Shown here piece by piece: positions 39,021-48,976 of a stretch of 64,000 nt of DNA; the first letter of the stretch is position 1, and each line of letters begins with the position of its first letter. The position numbers and the translations under genes are program-made. A model generated the notes under the pieces. It was given only the letters and a program-made list of their open reading frames with translations, had not been told where the DNA came from and made no database searches. The stretch comes from Cnuibacter physcomitrellae (GTDB taxonomy: Bacteria > Actinomycetota > Actinomycetes > Actinomycetales > Microbacteriaceae): contig NZ_BMHD01000002.1 of NCBI RefSeq assembly GCF_014640535.1, positions 302,843 to 366,842 on the forward strand. The letters run 5' to 3'.

Positions 39021-39779
39021 CTACTTCGAGCCGGAGCCCTGCGCCGCGACGGCGGCGGCGCCGGCGGCGGCCGCCTCGGGGTCGAGGTACTCCCCGGGGG
39101 CGATGGGCGAGAAGGACTCGTCGAGCCGGTACACCAGCGGGATGCCGGTCGGGATGTTGAGCTCGGCGATGTCGTCGTCGGAGATGCCGTCGAGGTGCTT
39201 CACCAGGGCGCGGAGCGAGTTGCCGTGGGCGGTGACGAGGACCGTGCGGCCTGCCGCGAGGTCGCCGGTGATGTCGGAGTGCCAGTACGGCAGCATGCGC
39301 TCGATGACGTCCTTCAGGCACTCGGTGCGGGGCAGGTCGTCGCCGAGGTCGGCGTAGCGCGGGTCGCCGAACTGCGACCACTGGTCGTCGTCGGCGATGG
39401 GGGGCGGCGGCACGTCGAAGGAGCGGCGCCACACCTTGAACTGCTCGGGGCCGTACTCCTCGAGCGTCTGCGCCTTGTCCTTGCCCTGGAGCGCGCCGTA
39501 GTGGCGCTCGTTGAGCCTCCAGGAGCGCTTGACGTCGATCCACAGGCGGTCGGCCTCCGCGAGCGCGAGGTCCGCGGTCTGGATGGCCCTGGTGAGCCGG
39601 GACGTGTACAGCACGTCGGGCAGGAGGCCCGACTCGGCCAGCAGCTGACCGGCGCGCTTGGCCTCCCCGACGCCCTGCTCGCTGAGTCGCACGTCGACCC
39701 AGCCGGTGAACAGGTTCTTCTGGTTCCACTCGCTGTTGCCGTGGCGCAGGAGGATGAGGGTGTACGGCTCAGTAGGCAT
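39021..39779 (-). CDS. gpmA: 2,3-bisphosphoglycerate-dependent phosphoglycerate mutase
   Basis: The 252-residue enzyme has [21 protein letters not shown] with the phosphorylated His, [12 protein letters not shown], and [15 protein letters not shown]. It interconverts 3- and 2-phosphoglycerate in glycolysis. Proximity to senX3-regX3-phoU is conserved in many actinobacteria. A short Ala-rich tail ends the protein. Confidence 0.95.
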   Translation of the reverse strand: MPTEPYTLILLRHGNSEWNQKNLFTGWVDVRLSEQGVGEAKRAGQLLAESGLLPDVLYTSRLTRAIQTADLALAEADRLWIDVKRSWRLNERHYGALQGKDKAQTLEEYGPEQFKVWRRSFDVPPPPIADDDQWSQFGDPRYADLGDDLPRTECLKDVIERMLPYWHSDITGDLAAGRTVLVTAHGNSLRALVKHLDGISDDDIAELNIPTGIPLVYRLDESFSPIAPGEYLDPEAAAAGAAAVAAQGSGSK

Positions 39780-39818
39780 GCTCCAATCCTACGGTTCGGG
39801 GCGTGCTTGGATGGGGTC

Positions 39819-40628
39819 ATGCCGATCGGCGAGATCACCCGGGGGACGACCGGCACGAACCGGCTGCGACGGGTCGACCGGTGGATCGCGCAGCTCGACG
39901 TCCTGCGCCGGACCGACGATCCGCTCGTGGTCGACCTCGGCTACGGCGCGAGCGGAGTCACCGCATTCGAGCTCCACGCCCGTCTGGCCCGCGTGCGGCA
40001 GGACGTGTCCGTGCTCGGGCTCGAGATCTCCCCCGAGCGTGTGGCCCGTGCCACGTCCCAGCTCGCCGACGTCCGCGACGGACGCAGCACCTTCGCCCGC
40101 GACGCGGCGGTGTCGTTCGCCGTGGGCGGGTTCGAGGTGCCGACGCCGGAGGGCCGGCGGCCCGCGGTGATCCGCGCCTTCAACGTGCTCCGTCAGTACG
40201 CCGAGGCGGACGTCGCCCCGGCGTGGGAGCGGATGACGTCGAGGCTGCAGCCGGAGGGCGTGCTCGTGGAGGGCACCTGCAACGAGGTCGGGAGGGTGTG
40301 CAGCTGGGTCTCCGTGACAGCGGACGGCCCTCGAACCTTCTCGCTGTCGCTGCGGCTGACGGATCTCGATCGACCCTCGGTCGTGGCCGAGCGGCTCCCC
40401 AAGGCGCTCATTCACCGCAACGTCCCGGGAGAGCGGATCCACGAGCTCCTCGTCGACCTCGACAGCGCCTGGCAGCACAACGCCGCCCTCGGCACCTACG
40501 GCCCCGTGCAGCGGTGGATCGCGAGCGCCGACGCGCTGCGAGCCGCCGGGTGGCCCGTGCTCAGCACGCGGCGACGCCTGCGTCTCGGCGAGCTCACCGT
40601 ACCGTGGGAGGCGGTCGCACCCCGCTGA
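39819..40628 (+). CDS. SAM-dependent methyltransferase-like protein
   Basis: The ATG at 39819 gives 269 residues. VVDLGYGASGVTAFEL resembles the class I SAM-binding GxGxxG loop, and VLGLEISPERVARA follows like the acidic beta-2 strand. The rest (VIRAFNVLRQYAEADVAPAWERM) is a conserved actinobacterial pattern found between gpm and ygfZ. The substrate is unknown. Confidence 0.75.
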   Translation: MPIGEITRGTTGTNRLRRVDRWIAQLDVLRRTDDPLVVDLGYGASGVTAFELHARLARVRQDVSVLGLEISPERVARATSQLADVRDGRSTFARDAAVSFAVGGFEVPTPEGRRPAVIRAFNVLRQYAEADVAPAWERMTSRLQPEGVLVEGTCNEVGRVCSWVSVTADGPRTFSLSLRLTDLDRPSVVAERLPKALIHRNVPGERIHELLVDLDSAWQHNAALGTYGPVQRWIASADALRAAGWPVLSTRRRLRLGELTVPWEAVAPR

Positions 40629-40643
40629 CCGGGTGGGGCGGGC

Positions 40644-41783
40644 TCAGCGCCGGCGGCGCCCCAGCTTCGGAAGCGGGATCCGGCCCACGGCGGCACCGGC
40701 TTCCGGCGGGACGATGGTCTGCTGCACCGCAGCCACCTCGCCCTCGCCGGTGCGCACCACCAGGGGTGCGTCGACCGGGGTCGACCGGCGGAGCACCGCG
40801 AGCGCGATGGGTCCCCACTCGAAGTGCGTCGCGACGCTCGTGATGCGACCCACGGCGTCCGCGTCGGGCTCGGGAGGAGCCACCTCGTCGCCGGGTGCGG
40901 GGAGCACCGCATCGGCCCCGTCGAGGTGCAGCATGACGAGCCGGCGCGGCGGGTGGCCGAGGTTGTGGACCTTCGCCACGGTCTCCTGACCCCGGTAGCA
41001 GCCCTTGTCGAGGTGGACGGCCGACCGCATCCAGTCGAGCTCGTGCGGGATGGTGCGCTCGTCGACCTCGGTGGACCACCGGGGGCGCCAGGCGGCGACC
41101 CGCAGCGCCTCCGTCGCGAGGACGCCGGAGGCGTCGAGCCGACCGTCGGCGACCGCGGCCGCCAGCTCCGGCAGCCGCTCGCGCGCCACGAGGGTCTCCC
41201 GCCACGTCCAGGTCGCCGCCGGATGCTCGTCGGCCTGGGCGTACTGCACCCCTCCGGCGACGAGCTCCGACCACGGGTCGCGCCAGCTCAGGAGCAGGTC
41301 GCCCGTCGTCTCCGCGACGGCGGCGAGCTCGGCCGGGAGGTCGCCGTCCTGCGTCATCGACCCGATCGTCGCGAGGTCGGACGAGCGGTCGGACACCTCG
41401 ACCCGCAGCATGAACCGCATCCGGTCGAGCCAGGCGGCGAGAGGCGCCGTCTCCGCGGTCTCGACCAGGAGCCACGCGGTGGCACCGTCGTCGATCAGCC
41501 GGATCGCGTGCTCGACGTGCCCCTGCGCATCCAGCAGCAGCGTCTCGGCGGACTCGCCGGGGGCCAGATCGCGGATGCTCTGGCTGGTCATCGAGTCGAG
41601 CCAGCTGAGCCGGTCGGGACCGGTCACCGACACGACCCCCCGGGTCGACAGGTCGACGATCGCACCCCGGTCGCTCGACAGACGGCGCTGCTCGATCAGC
41701 GGGTTGCCGTAGTGGGCCGGGACGCCCTCGTCGGCACCCTCGGAGCGCACCGCGCCGGGGAGGCCGAGGAACGGCGAGGTCAC
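40644..41783 (-). CDS. ygfZ: Folate-binding protein YgfZ
   Basis: The 379-residue GcvT-like protein has the YgfZ signature KGCYRGQE in HLDKGCYRGQETVAKV. It starts at a GTG one base after the nitrobindin-like stop. YgfZ-family proteins use tetrahydrofolate in iron-sulfur cluster maintenance. Length is near the actinobacterial norm. Confidence 0.92.
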   Translation of the reverse strand: MTSPFLGLPGAVRSEGADEGVPAHYGNPLIEQRRLSSDRGAIVDLSTRGVVSVTGPDRLSWLDSMTSQSIRDLAPGESAETLLLDAQGHVEHAIRLIDDGATAWLLVETAETAPLAAWLDRMRFMLRVEVSDRSSDLATIGSMTQDGDLPAELAAVAETTGDLLLSWRDPWSELVAGGVQYAQADEHPAATWTWRETLVARERLPELAAAVADGRLDASGVLATEALRVAAWRPRWSTEVDERTIPHELDWMRSAVHLDKGCYRGQETVAKVHNLGHPPRRLVMLHLDGADAVLPAPGDEVAPPEPDADAVGRITSVATHFEWGPIALAVLRRSTPVDAPLVVRTGEGEVAAVQQTIVPPEAGAAVGRIPLPKLGRRRR

Positions 41784-41784
41784 G

Positions 41785-42444
41785 TCAGTCGACCTTGGCC
41801 AGCCGGGCGGAGGCGTGCGTGCGGATGCTCTGCCCGAGGGCGGCGATGTCCCACGCCCAGAGCAGATGCCCCTCGACGAGCCCGTACATCCGCGTCGCGG
41901 CGGAGTACTCCTTCGCGGTCGCCGAGCGCAGCACGGCGTCGGTGGCGAGATCGATGCGCGGACCGGCGACGCGGCCCAGGTAGAGCTCGCTCACGCCCGT
42001 GGGATGGATGATCGAGGCCTCGACCTCGAAGTCGCCGCCCGACGTGCGGAGCGCCTCGACCGACTGCGCGGTCGTGAAGGGCCGGGCCCCGACCCCGGGG
42101 AGCATGCCCGGACCGGGGTCACCCTCCAGGGCGGTCCGGCTCAGCCGCCAGTAGCCCGACTCCGCCGTGAGGGGGGTCGTCTCGAGCGAGGCGGCGGCCT
42201 CGGAGGTGTCGCCCTCGGCGTCGCCGGCGTCGTCCGCCTTCGGCTGCGTGGGCAGCAGCCAGGCGAACGAGCTGTAGTTGAGGTAGGGGAGGCCGTCGTG
42301 GCTGAAGCTCACGCGCTGGCCGAACTCGTGGGTGACGTGCTCCTCACCGACGACGTAGTCGATGACTCCGGTGCCCTCCCAGACGCCGATGAGCCACGAC
42401 AGCGGCACCAGCTCGGCGGGCAGCCCTGTGGGGATCTCGATCAC
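41785..42444 (-). CDS. Nitrobindin-like (FABP family) heme protein
   Basis: The 219-residue protein begins with a beta-barrel strand and GVWEGTG, the GxWxGxG signature of nitrobindins. The likely heme-ligand His lies in LGQSIRTHASARL near the C-terminus. An Asp/Glu/Ala insertion interrupts the barrel around residues 68-90. It may bind heme and isomerise peroxynitrite. It is followed after one base by ygfZ, so they are co-transcribed. Confidence 0.87.
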   Translation of the reverse strand: MIEIPTGLPAELVPLSWLIGVWEGTGVIDYVVGEEHVTHEFGQRVSFSHDGLPYLNYSSFAWLLPTQPKADDAGDAEGDTSEAAASLETTPLTAESGYWRLSRTALEGDPGPGMLPGVGARPFTTAQSVEALRTSGGDFEVEASIIHPTGVSELYLGRVAGPRIDLATDAVLRSATAKEYSAATRMYGLVEGHLLWAWDIAALGQSIRTHASARLAKVD

Positions 42445-42461
42445 GTGACGATCCCCTCGCG

Positions 42462-42572
42462 TCAGCGCTGGCCGCGGAAGAGCTTGTAGACGACCGTGCC
42501 GGAGACCCAGGCGATCGCGAGGCTCGCGAGTCCGAGGAGACCGACGAACAGGAGTTCGAGAGCGACGTACAT
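42462..42572 (-). CDS. 36-residue membrane peptide
   Basis: An ATG at 42572 opens a 36-codon frame encoding a single hydrophobic helix (LELLFVGLLGLASLAIAW) and a basic tail ending KLFRGQR. It ends 17 bp before the nitrobindin-like gene on the same strand and would start that transcript. The composition is typical of a genuine small membrane protein. I believe such peptides recur at this place in Microbacteriaceae, from memory only. Confidence 0.6.
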   Translation of the reverse strand: MYVALELLFVGLLGLASLAIAWVSGTVVYKLFRGQR

Positions 42573-42601
42573 GCCTCGATCCTATCCGCTGCGCCCCGGG
42601 G

Positions 42602-42865
42602 TCAGGCCGCGGGAAGGAGGAGGGCGATCGCGGTGGCCAGCAGGAGGAGCACCACCGCTCCCCCGACGCTCGCCGAGACGCGGTCGACGAACCCGCGCCG
42701 GACGGGGATGAGCAGCTGGACGGCGAACGTCACGACCAGCACCGCACCCAGGACGATCGGCATGAAGACGAGGTGATCCGCGCGCGGGACGAACACCAGG
42801 ACGGCCGCTGCGCCGAGGAGCGTGACGGCCCACACGGGGAGGGCGCTCCTCAGCAGCAGATTCAC
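42602..42865 (-). CDS. Small membrane protein of unknown function
   Basis: The GTG at 42865 gives 87 residues with three hydrophobic helices ([56 protein letters not shown]). GGGAG lies a few bases upstream. It precedes the 36-residue peptide on the same strand and is divergent from glnR. No function is known. Confidence 0.7.
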   Translation of the reverse strand: MNLLLRSALPVWAVTLLGAAAVLVFVPRADHLVFMPIVLGAVLVVTFAVQLLIPVRRGFVDRVSASVGGAVVLLLLATAIALLLPAA

Positions 42866-42917
42866 GCTCCCATTCTGCCCGATAGGATGGGCGACAGTCT
42901 CATCGGGAGGATCGTTC

Positions 42918-43610
42918 GTGGCGCAGCTGTTGATCCTGACCTCGACGGTCGATCGCGAGGTGCTCCCCGCACTGTCGCTGCTCAGCCACCGCACGAGGCA
43001 GATCCCCGCCGAGCCGTCGCAGCTGGTCAACACGCCCAACTGCGACCTCATCTTCGTCGACGCCCGGCACGATCTCGCCAGCGCGCGGTCGCTGTGCAAG
43101 ATCCTCAGCTCGACCGGCGTCGGCGTCCCCGTCGTGCTCGTGCTCACCGAGGGCGGGCTGACCGCGGTCAGCGCCGAGTGGGGTGCGTCCGACGTCGTGC
43201 TCGAGTCGGCCGGGCCCGCCGAGGTCGACACGCGCATCCGGCTCTCGATCGGCCGCCAGGTGCAGGACCAGTCGACGTCGAAGATCCAGGCCTCGGGCGT
43301 CGTCATCGACGAGGCGAGCTACTCCGCCCGCGTGCACGGCCGCCCGCTCGACCTCACCTTCAAGGAGTTCGAGCTGCTGCGCTTCTTCGCGATGCACCCC
43401 TCGCGCGTCTTCACGCGGGAGCAGCTGCTCAGCGAGGTGTGGGGCTACGACTACTTCGGCGGCACGCGCACGGTCGACGTCCACGTCCGGCGCCTCCGCG
43501 CGAAGCTCGGCGACCTCGAGTCGCTCATCGGCACCGTCCGCAACGTCGGCTACCGCTTCAACTTCTTCGAGGACGACGATGAGCGGCCGGCTCAGCCTCT
43601 CGCTCAGTGA
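42918..43610 (+). CDS. glnR: GlnR-like nitrogen regulator (atypical response regulator)
   Basis: The 230-residue protein from a GTG after GGGAGGA has an OmpR-type winged helix ([44 protein letters not shown]). The N-terminal receiver resembles Streptomyces GlnR throughout ([41 protein letters not shown]), by memory. GlnR is an orphan regulator of nitrogen genes. Its 3' end overlaps mshD by 32 bp in another frame, so the two are coupled. Confidence 0.85.
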
Positions 43611-44460
43611 CCCCGCCCAGGGCGGCGAGGCTCTCGAGCACCTCGTCTCCCGGGCGCTCCTCGTCGACGGGCAGCCGCCGTTCAACGACCAGGCGCTCGT
43701 CGAGGTGATGACGGGCGAGCGGAGTCTGCTGCTCGCCGAGTCCGACGGCACCACCATCGGCGCGGCCGTCCTCTCGGCCGACGAGCTCGAGCTCGTCGTC
43801 GACCCCGAGTGGCGCCAGGAGGGGTTCGGCGCGCGTCTGGTCGAGCTGGTGCTGCAGAGCCGCCCCACCTCGACCCTGCTGGCGTGGGCGCACGGCGATC
43901 ACCCGGCCGCCCGGCACCTCGCCGCCCGCTACCGCTTCGAGCCCGTCCGCACGCTCTACCAGCTCCGCCGGGAGCTCTCCGAGCCCGGCACCGGGGTCCC
44001 CGCCCCGGACGGCTACCGACTCACCGCGTTCGACCCTGCGGCCGACCTGACCGACTGGGTCGAGCTCAACGCCGTCGTCTTCAGGTCGCACCCGGAGCAG
44101 GGGCGCATCACCGCCGACGACGTCCGCGCCCGGATGCGCGAGGACTGGTTCGACGCCGGCGACTTCCTCCTCCTGCGGCAGGGCGACGACCTCGCCGGCT
44201 ACATCTGGCTGAAGATCGAGCCCGGCGACGACGTCGGCGAGGTGTACGTGGTGGGCGTCTCCCCCGACCAGGCCGGGCGGGGGCTCGGACGCTTCCTCAC
44301 GCGCGCCGGGCTGGCCCGGCTCGCCGAGCGGGGCATGCGGCACGCGGCCCTCTACGTCGACGGTGACAACACCGCGGCGATGGCCCTCTACCGCTCCCTC
44401 GGATTCACCGACCACACGGTCGACGTGCAGTACCGGCGCGACGCTCCGCGCGCATCCTGA
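43579..44460 (+). CDS. mshD: Mycothiol synthase
   Basis: This 293-residue protein is a tandem pair of GNAT domains. The second contains the acetyl-CoA loop [25 protein letters not shown] and a typical [19 protein letters not shown]. MshD acetylates Cys-GlcN-Ins as the last step of mycothiol synthesis. The glnR-mshD junction is recurrent in actinobacteria. The first GNAT domain (7-140) is partly degenerate, as usual. Confidence 0.93.
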
Positions 44461-44513
44461 TCCGCCCGCGAACCGGGCCTCGGCGGGCCGCCGTCGGATG
44501 ACATGATGGAGCC

Positions 44514-46694
44514 ATGGACGACGACCAGATCTCGCTCGACGCCGGGATCGTGACCGACTTCGACGACGACTACGACGAGCTCGCCCTGGCCTCCGACGGC
44601 TCGCCGCTCCCCGATCAGCGCTACCTCGACCGGGAGCTGAGCTGGCTGGCGTTCAACCAGCGTGTGCTCGAGCTCGCCGAGGACCCGTCCGTCCCCGTCC
44701 TCGAACGCGCCAACTTCCTGGCCATCTTCGCCAGCAACCTCGACGAGTTCTTCATGGTGCGTGTGGCGGGCCTGAAGCGCCGGATCGCCACGGGGCTCGC
44801 CGTGCCCACCAACAACGGGCGCCGCCCGTCCGACGTGCTCGAGGACATCTCGATCACCGCCCACCGTCTGCAGGAGCGCCACGCCAGGGCCTACCAGGAC
44901 CTCGTCAAGCCCGCCCTCGACGACGCGGGCGTGCACATCGTCGACTGGGCCTCCCTCGACGACGACGACCGCGCCCGCCTCCGCGACGTGTTCAGCCAGC
45001 AGATCTTCCCCGTGCTGATGCCGCTCGCGGTCGACCCGGCGCATCCGTTCCCCTACATCTCCGGACTCTCGCTCAACCTCTCCGTCCGGGTGCGCAACGC
45101 CAAGACCGGCAGGGAGGAGTTCGCCCGCGTCAAGGTGCCGCCGGTGCTCGGCCGCTTCATCCGCGTCGATCCCGCGGAGTCGGTGGGCGACGTGCGGTTC
45201 CTCCCGTTGGAGGACCTCATCGCGAACCACCTCGGCGACCTCTTCGCCGGCATGGAGGTCATCGAGCACCACGTGTTCCGCGTCACCCGCAACGAGGACG
45301 TCGAGGTCGAGGAGGACGAGACCGAGAACCTCATCCAGGCCCTCGAGAAGGAGCTCCTCCGGCGCCGCTTCGGGCCGCCCATCCGCCTCGAGATCACCGA
45401 CGACATGGATGCGGTCACGCTCGACCTCATCGTGCGCGAGCTCGACATCACCGAGCAGGAGGTCTACCGCCTCCCTGCTCCCCTCGACCTCGGCGGACTC
45501 TTCGACCTCACCCGCATCGAGCGCCCGGACCTGAAGTACCCGAAGCACGTCCCGACCACGGCGGTGCAGCTGCTTCCCCCGGAGCCGAACACCAAGGCCG
45601 ACGTCTTCAAGGCCATCTCCCGCGGTGACGTGCTCGTCCACCACCCGTACGAGTCGTTCGCGACCAGCGTGCAGGCGTTCCTGGAGCAGGCCGCCGCGGA
45701 TCCCGACGTGCTGGCGATCAAGCAGACCCTCTACCGCACCTCCGGCGACAGCCCCATCGTGGAGGCGCTCATCGACGCGGCCGAGGCGGGCAAGCAGGTG
45801 CTCGCCCTCGTCGAGATCAAGGCGCGGTTCGACGAGCAGGCCAACATCACCTGGGCGCGCAAGCTCGAGAAGGCGGGCGTGCACGTCGTGTACGGCCTGG
45901 TCGGCCTCAAGACGCACTGCAAGCTCGCGCTCGTCGTGCGGCAGGAGAAGGGGCGCCTGCGCCACTACAGCCACATCGGCACGGGCAACTACAACCCGAA
46001 GACCTCGCGCATCTACGAGGACCTCGGTCTCCTCACCGCGGACGACCAGGTGGGCAAGGACCTCACCCGGCTGTTCAACGAGCTCTCCGGCTACGCGATC
46101 GAGAAGAAGTTCCGCCGCCTGCTGGTCGCGCCGCTCCACCTGCGCAAGGGGCTGCTCAAGCTGATCGCCAAGGAGGAGGCGAACGCCCTCGCCGGCAAGC
46201 CCTCCGGCATCCGGATCAAGGTCAACTCGATCGTCGACGAGGCCATCATCGACGGCCTGTACCGGGCGAGCCAGGCCGGCGTGCCCATCGACATCTGGGT
46301 CCGCGGCATCTGCGGCCTGAAGCCCGGACAGCCGGGCCTGTCCGAGACGATCCGGGTGCGCTCGATCCTCGGCCGCTACCTCGAGCACTCGCGCGTCTTC
46401 TCGTTCGTGAACGACGGCGATCCGCAGGTCTACATCGGCAGCGCCGACATGATGCACCGCAACCTCGACCGCCGTGTCGAGGCCCTCGTCCGCCTGGTCG
46501 ACCCCGCGCACCTGCGCGAGATCGAGGGACTGTTCCAGCTCGCGATGAGCGATGGCACCGCCTCCTGGTCGCTCGACGCCGACGGGACGTGGACGCGGCG
46601 CGATCACGACGCCGACGGCGCCCCGCTCGTCGACATGCAGGACGAGCTGATGATCCAGATCAGCCGCCGCAAGCGACCGGGCACCACGCGGTGA
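44514..46694 (+). CDS. ppk: Polyphosphate kinase 1
   Basis: The 726-residue enzyme has the N-terminal [17 protein letters not shown] and [12 protein letters not shown]. The phosphorylated His lies in [25 protein letters not shown], and the later FNELSGY and [10 protein letters not shown] follow. It makes polyphosphate from ATP. An acidic leader of about 35 residues precedes the core. The GTG of the Nudix gene overlaps its TGA. Confidence 0.96.
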
Positions 46695-47620
46695 CGGTCT
46701 ACGCCGCCGGGGCGGTGTGCTGGCGGATGGTCGACGGCGAGCTCATGGTCCTCGTCGTCCACCGCACGACCCACCGCGACGTCTCGCTGCCCAAGGGCAA
46801 GGTCGACCCGGGCGAGACCCTCCCGGTCACCGCGGTGCGCGAGGTCGCGGAGGAGACCGGGTTGGCGGTCCACCTCGGGGTGCCGCTCGGCGTGACGAAC
46901 TACACCATGCCCAACGGCCGCGAGAAGGTCGTGCACTACTGGGCGGCCGAGGTCACCGACACCCAGGTGAAGGCGTCGCGCTTCAAGCCGAACGCCGAGA
47001 TCGCGGGGCTCGAGTGGCTGCCCGTCGACAAGGCCATCGGCGCGCTGACCTACGACCGGGACGGCGAGATCGTCGCCCGGCTCCGGATGCTGGCCGAGCA
47101 GGGCGTGACGCGCACCTTCGCGATCATCGCGCTGCGCCACGCCAAGGCGGTCCCGGCGTGGGAGTTCTCCGGACCCGACGCCGACCGTCCGCTCACCGAG
47201 CGCGGACGGGGCGAGGCGAAGCGCATCGTCCCGACCCTCAGCACCTACGCGCCCAAGCGGCTGGTGAGCAGCACCGCGCGCCGGTGCAGGCAGACGATCG
47301 CCCCCGTCGCGAAGGCGCTCTCCCTCGAGGTGCGACTGACCGACGCCATCGCCCAGGACGCCTACGAGGACGGCTCCTCGGACGTGCGGGGCGAGATCGA
47401 GAAGCGGCTGCGCAAGAAGCGCACCGCCGTGCTGTGCAGTCACGGCCCCGTCCTGCCCGAGATCGTGCGCGAGATCGCCCTGGCCACCGGCACCGAGCGG
47501 GCCGCGACGGTGTCGCGCTCCGGCGACCTCCCGGTCGGCGGCTTCAGCGTGGTGCACCTGTCCGCCGATCAGCCCGGCGCGGGCATCATCACCATCGAGT
47601 CCCACTCGCCCCAGGACTGA
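46691..47620 (+). CDS. Nudix hydrolase fused to a histidine phosphatase (MutT1-like)
   Basis: The 309-residue protein has a Nudix box ([23 protein letters not shown]) in the first 135 residues. A phosphoglycerate-mutase-like domain follows from about 150 ([33 protein letters not shown]). The same architecture is seen in mycobacterial MutT1, which hydrolyses 8-oxo-dGTP or diadenosine polyphosphates. The start GTG overlaps the ppk stop, an arrangement that is common in actinobacteria. Confidence 0.9.
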
Positions 47621-47640
47621 CCCTCCGATCGGAGATCTCC

Positions 47641-47662
47641 GTTTACCTGCCGTTCACCCGGA
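47641..47662. promoter_or_regulatory. PHO box before pstS
   Basis: GTTTACC (47641) and GTTCACC (47652) are 11 bp apart, the exact spacing of PHO-box direct repeats bound by PhoP/RegX3-type regulators. The site lies about 130 bp before pstS. Confidence 0.75.
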
Positions 47663-47786
47663 GGCAGGAGCCTGGTCAATGACCGGACCTAGTGTTCCAG
47701 ACGGGTCAGCACCGACCCGAACCGTGCGCGCCCGTGGCCGCTGTTCCGGTGGACGCGAGCGGATACCCATCTCGAAAGGGAACACA

Positions 47787-48914
47787 GTGAAGTTCAAGAA
47801 CGTCGCCGCCATGGGGGCCCTCGCCCTCGTCTCGGCTGTCGCCCTCAGCGCGTGCGCGTCCGACTCGTCCGGGACGCCGTCGACCTCGTCCGCCACCGCG
47901 ACCACCCCCGCCGTCGACTACAGCTCGCTGTCCGGCACCATCACCGCCGGCGGCTCGAGCGCGCAGGCGAACGCCCAGGCCGCCTGGACGACCGCGTTCA
48001 CCGCCCAGGCCAAGGGTGTCACCATCAACTACGACAAGTCGCAGGGCTCCGGCGGTGGCGTCACCAACTGGCTCGCCGGCTCGTACGACTTCGCGGGCTC
48101 CGACTCGCCCCTGAACGCCGACCAGACCACCCAGGCGCAGACGCTGTGCGGCCCCGACGGCGCCATCAACATCCCCGTCTACCTCGACGGCGTGGCGATC
48201 ATCTACAACCTCCCCGGCACGACCGACCTGAAGCTCTCCTCGGCGACCCTGGCCAAGATCTTCGCGCTGCAGATCACCGACTGGAGCGACCCCGCGATCG
48301 CTGCCGACAACGGCGGCAAGGCCCTCCCGGCCGGCCCGATCACCACCGTGACCCGCTCCGACGGCTCGGGCACCACGACGACCTTCACGAACTACCTGTC
48401 GGCCGTGCAGCCCAGCATCTGGACCAACAAGCCCGGCAACAAGTGGCCGATCGAGGGCACCTCGGCCCAGCAGGGCGGTTCCGGCGTCGTGAACACCGTC
48501 AAGGCGGGCACCGGCACCATCGGCTACGCCGACCACTCCGCCATCGGCGACCTCTCGGCTGCGGCCATCCAGGTCGGCGACAGCAAGGACTTCTCCGAGT
48601 TCTCGGCCGACGGCGTGACCAACGCGTTCGCCGCGGGAGCGACCCCCGTCACCGGCGGCGCCAAGGGCGACCTCGCGCAGAAGATCGACTACACGAAGAT
48701 CACCGGCGCGGATTCCTACCCGATCCCGCTGGTCTCGTACGACATCCTCTGCACCACCTTCAAGGACGCCACGCAGGCGGAGCTGACGAAGGCCTACATC
48801 GGCTTCATCACCTCCGACGCCGGCCAGAAGGTCGCCGCGAAGAACGCGGGCTCCGCTCCGCTGCCGGCCGACCTCCTCAGCCAGATCGCGACCAGCCTCG
48901 AGCTCGTCAAGTAG
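47787..48914 (+). CDS. pstS: Phosphate-binding lipoprotein PstS
   Basis: The GTG at 47787 is preceded by AAAGGGAA and gives 375 residues. A signal peptide ends in lipobox LSAC with the lipidated Cys at 23. The phosphate-binding domain shows ITAGGSSAQANAQ, YDKSQGSGGGVTNWLAG and TRSDGSGTTTTFTNYL. It captures extracellular phosphate for PstCAB. It is the first gene of pstSCAB, preceded by a PHO box. Confidence 0.96.
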   Translation: MKFKNVAAMGALALVSAVALSACASDSSGTPSTSSATATTPAVDYSSLSGTITAGGSSAQANAQAAWTTAFTAQAKGVTINYDKSQGSGGGVTNWLAGSYDFAGSDSPLNADQTTQAQTLCGPDGAINIPVYLDGVAIIYNLPGTTDLKLSSATLAKIFALQITDWSDPAIAADNGGKALPAGPITTVTRSDGSGTTTTFTNYLSAVQPSIWTNKPGNKWPIEGTSAQQGGSGVVNTVKAGTGTIGYADHSAIGDLSAAAIQVGDSKDFSEFSADGVTNAFAAGATPVTGGAKGDLAQKIDYTKITGADSYPIPLVSYDILCTTFKDATQAELTKAYIGFITSDAGQKVAAKNAGSAPLPADLLSQIATSLELVK

Positions 48915-48976
48915 GTCCAGCACCACATCCCACCGGCGTCCGCTCGCCTAGAGCGACCCCCTCGAGAAAGAGAACC

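Noticed and set aside
44388-46607. 739-residue minus-strand frame opposite ppk
   Set aside because: Antisense shadow of ppk caused by high G+C at codon position 3.
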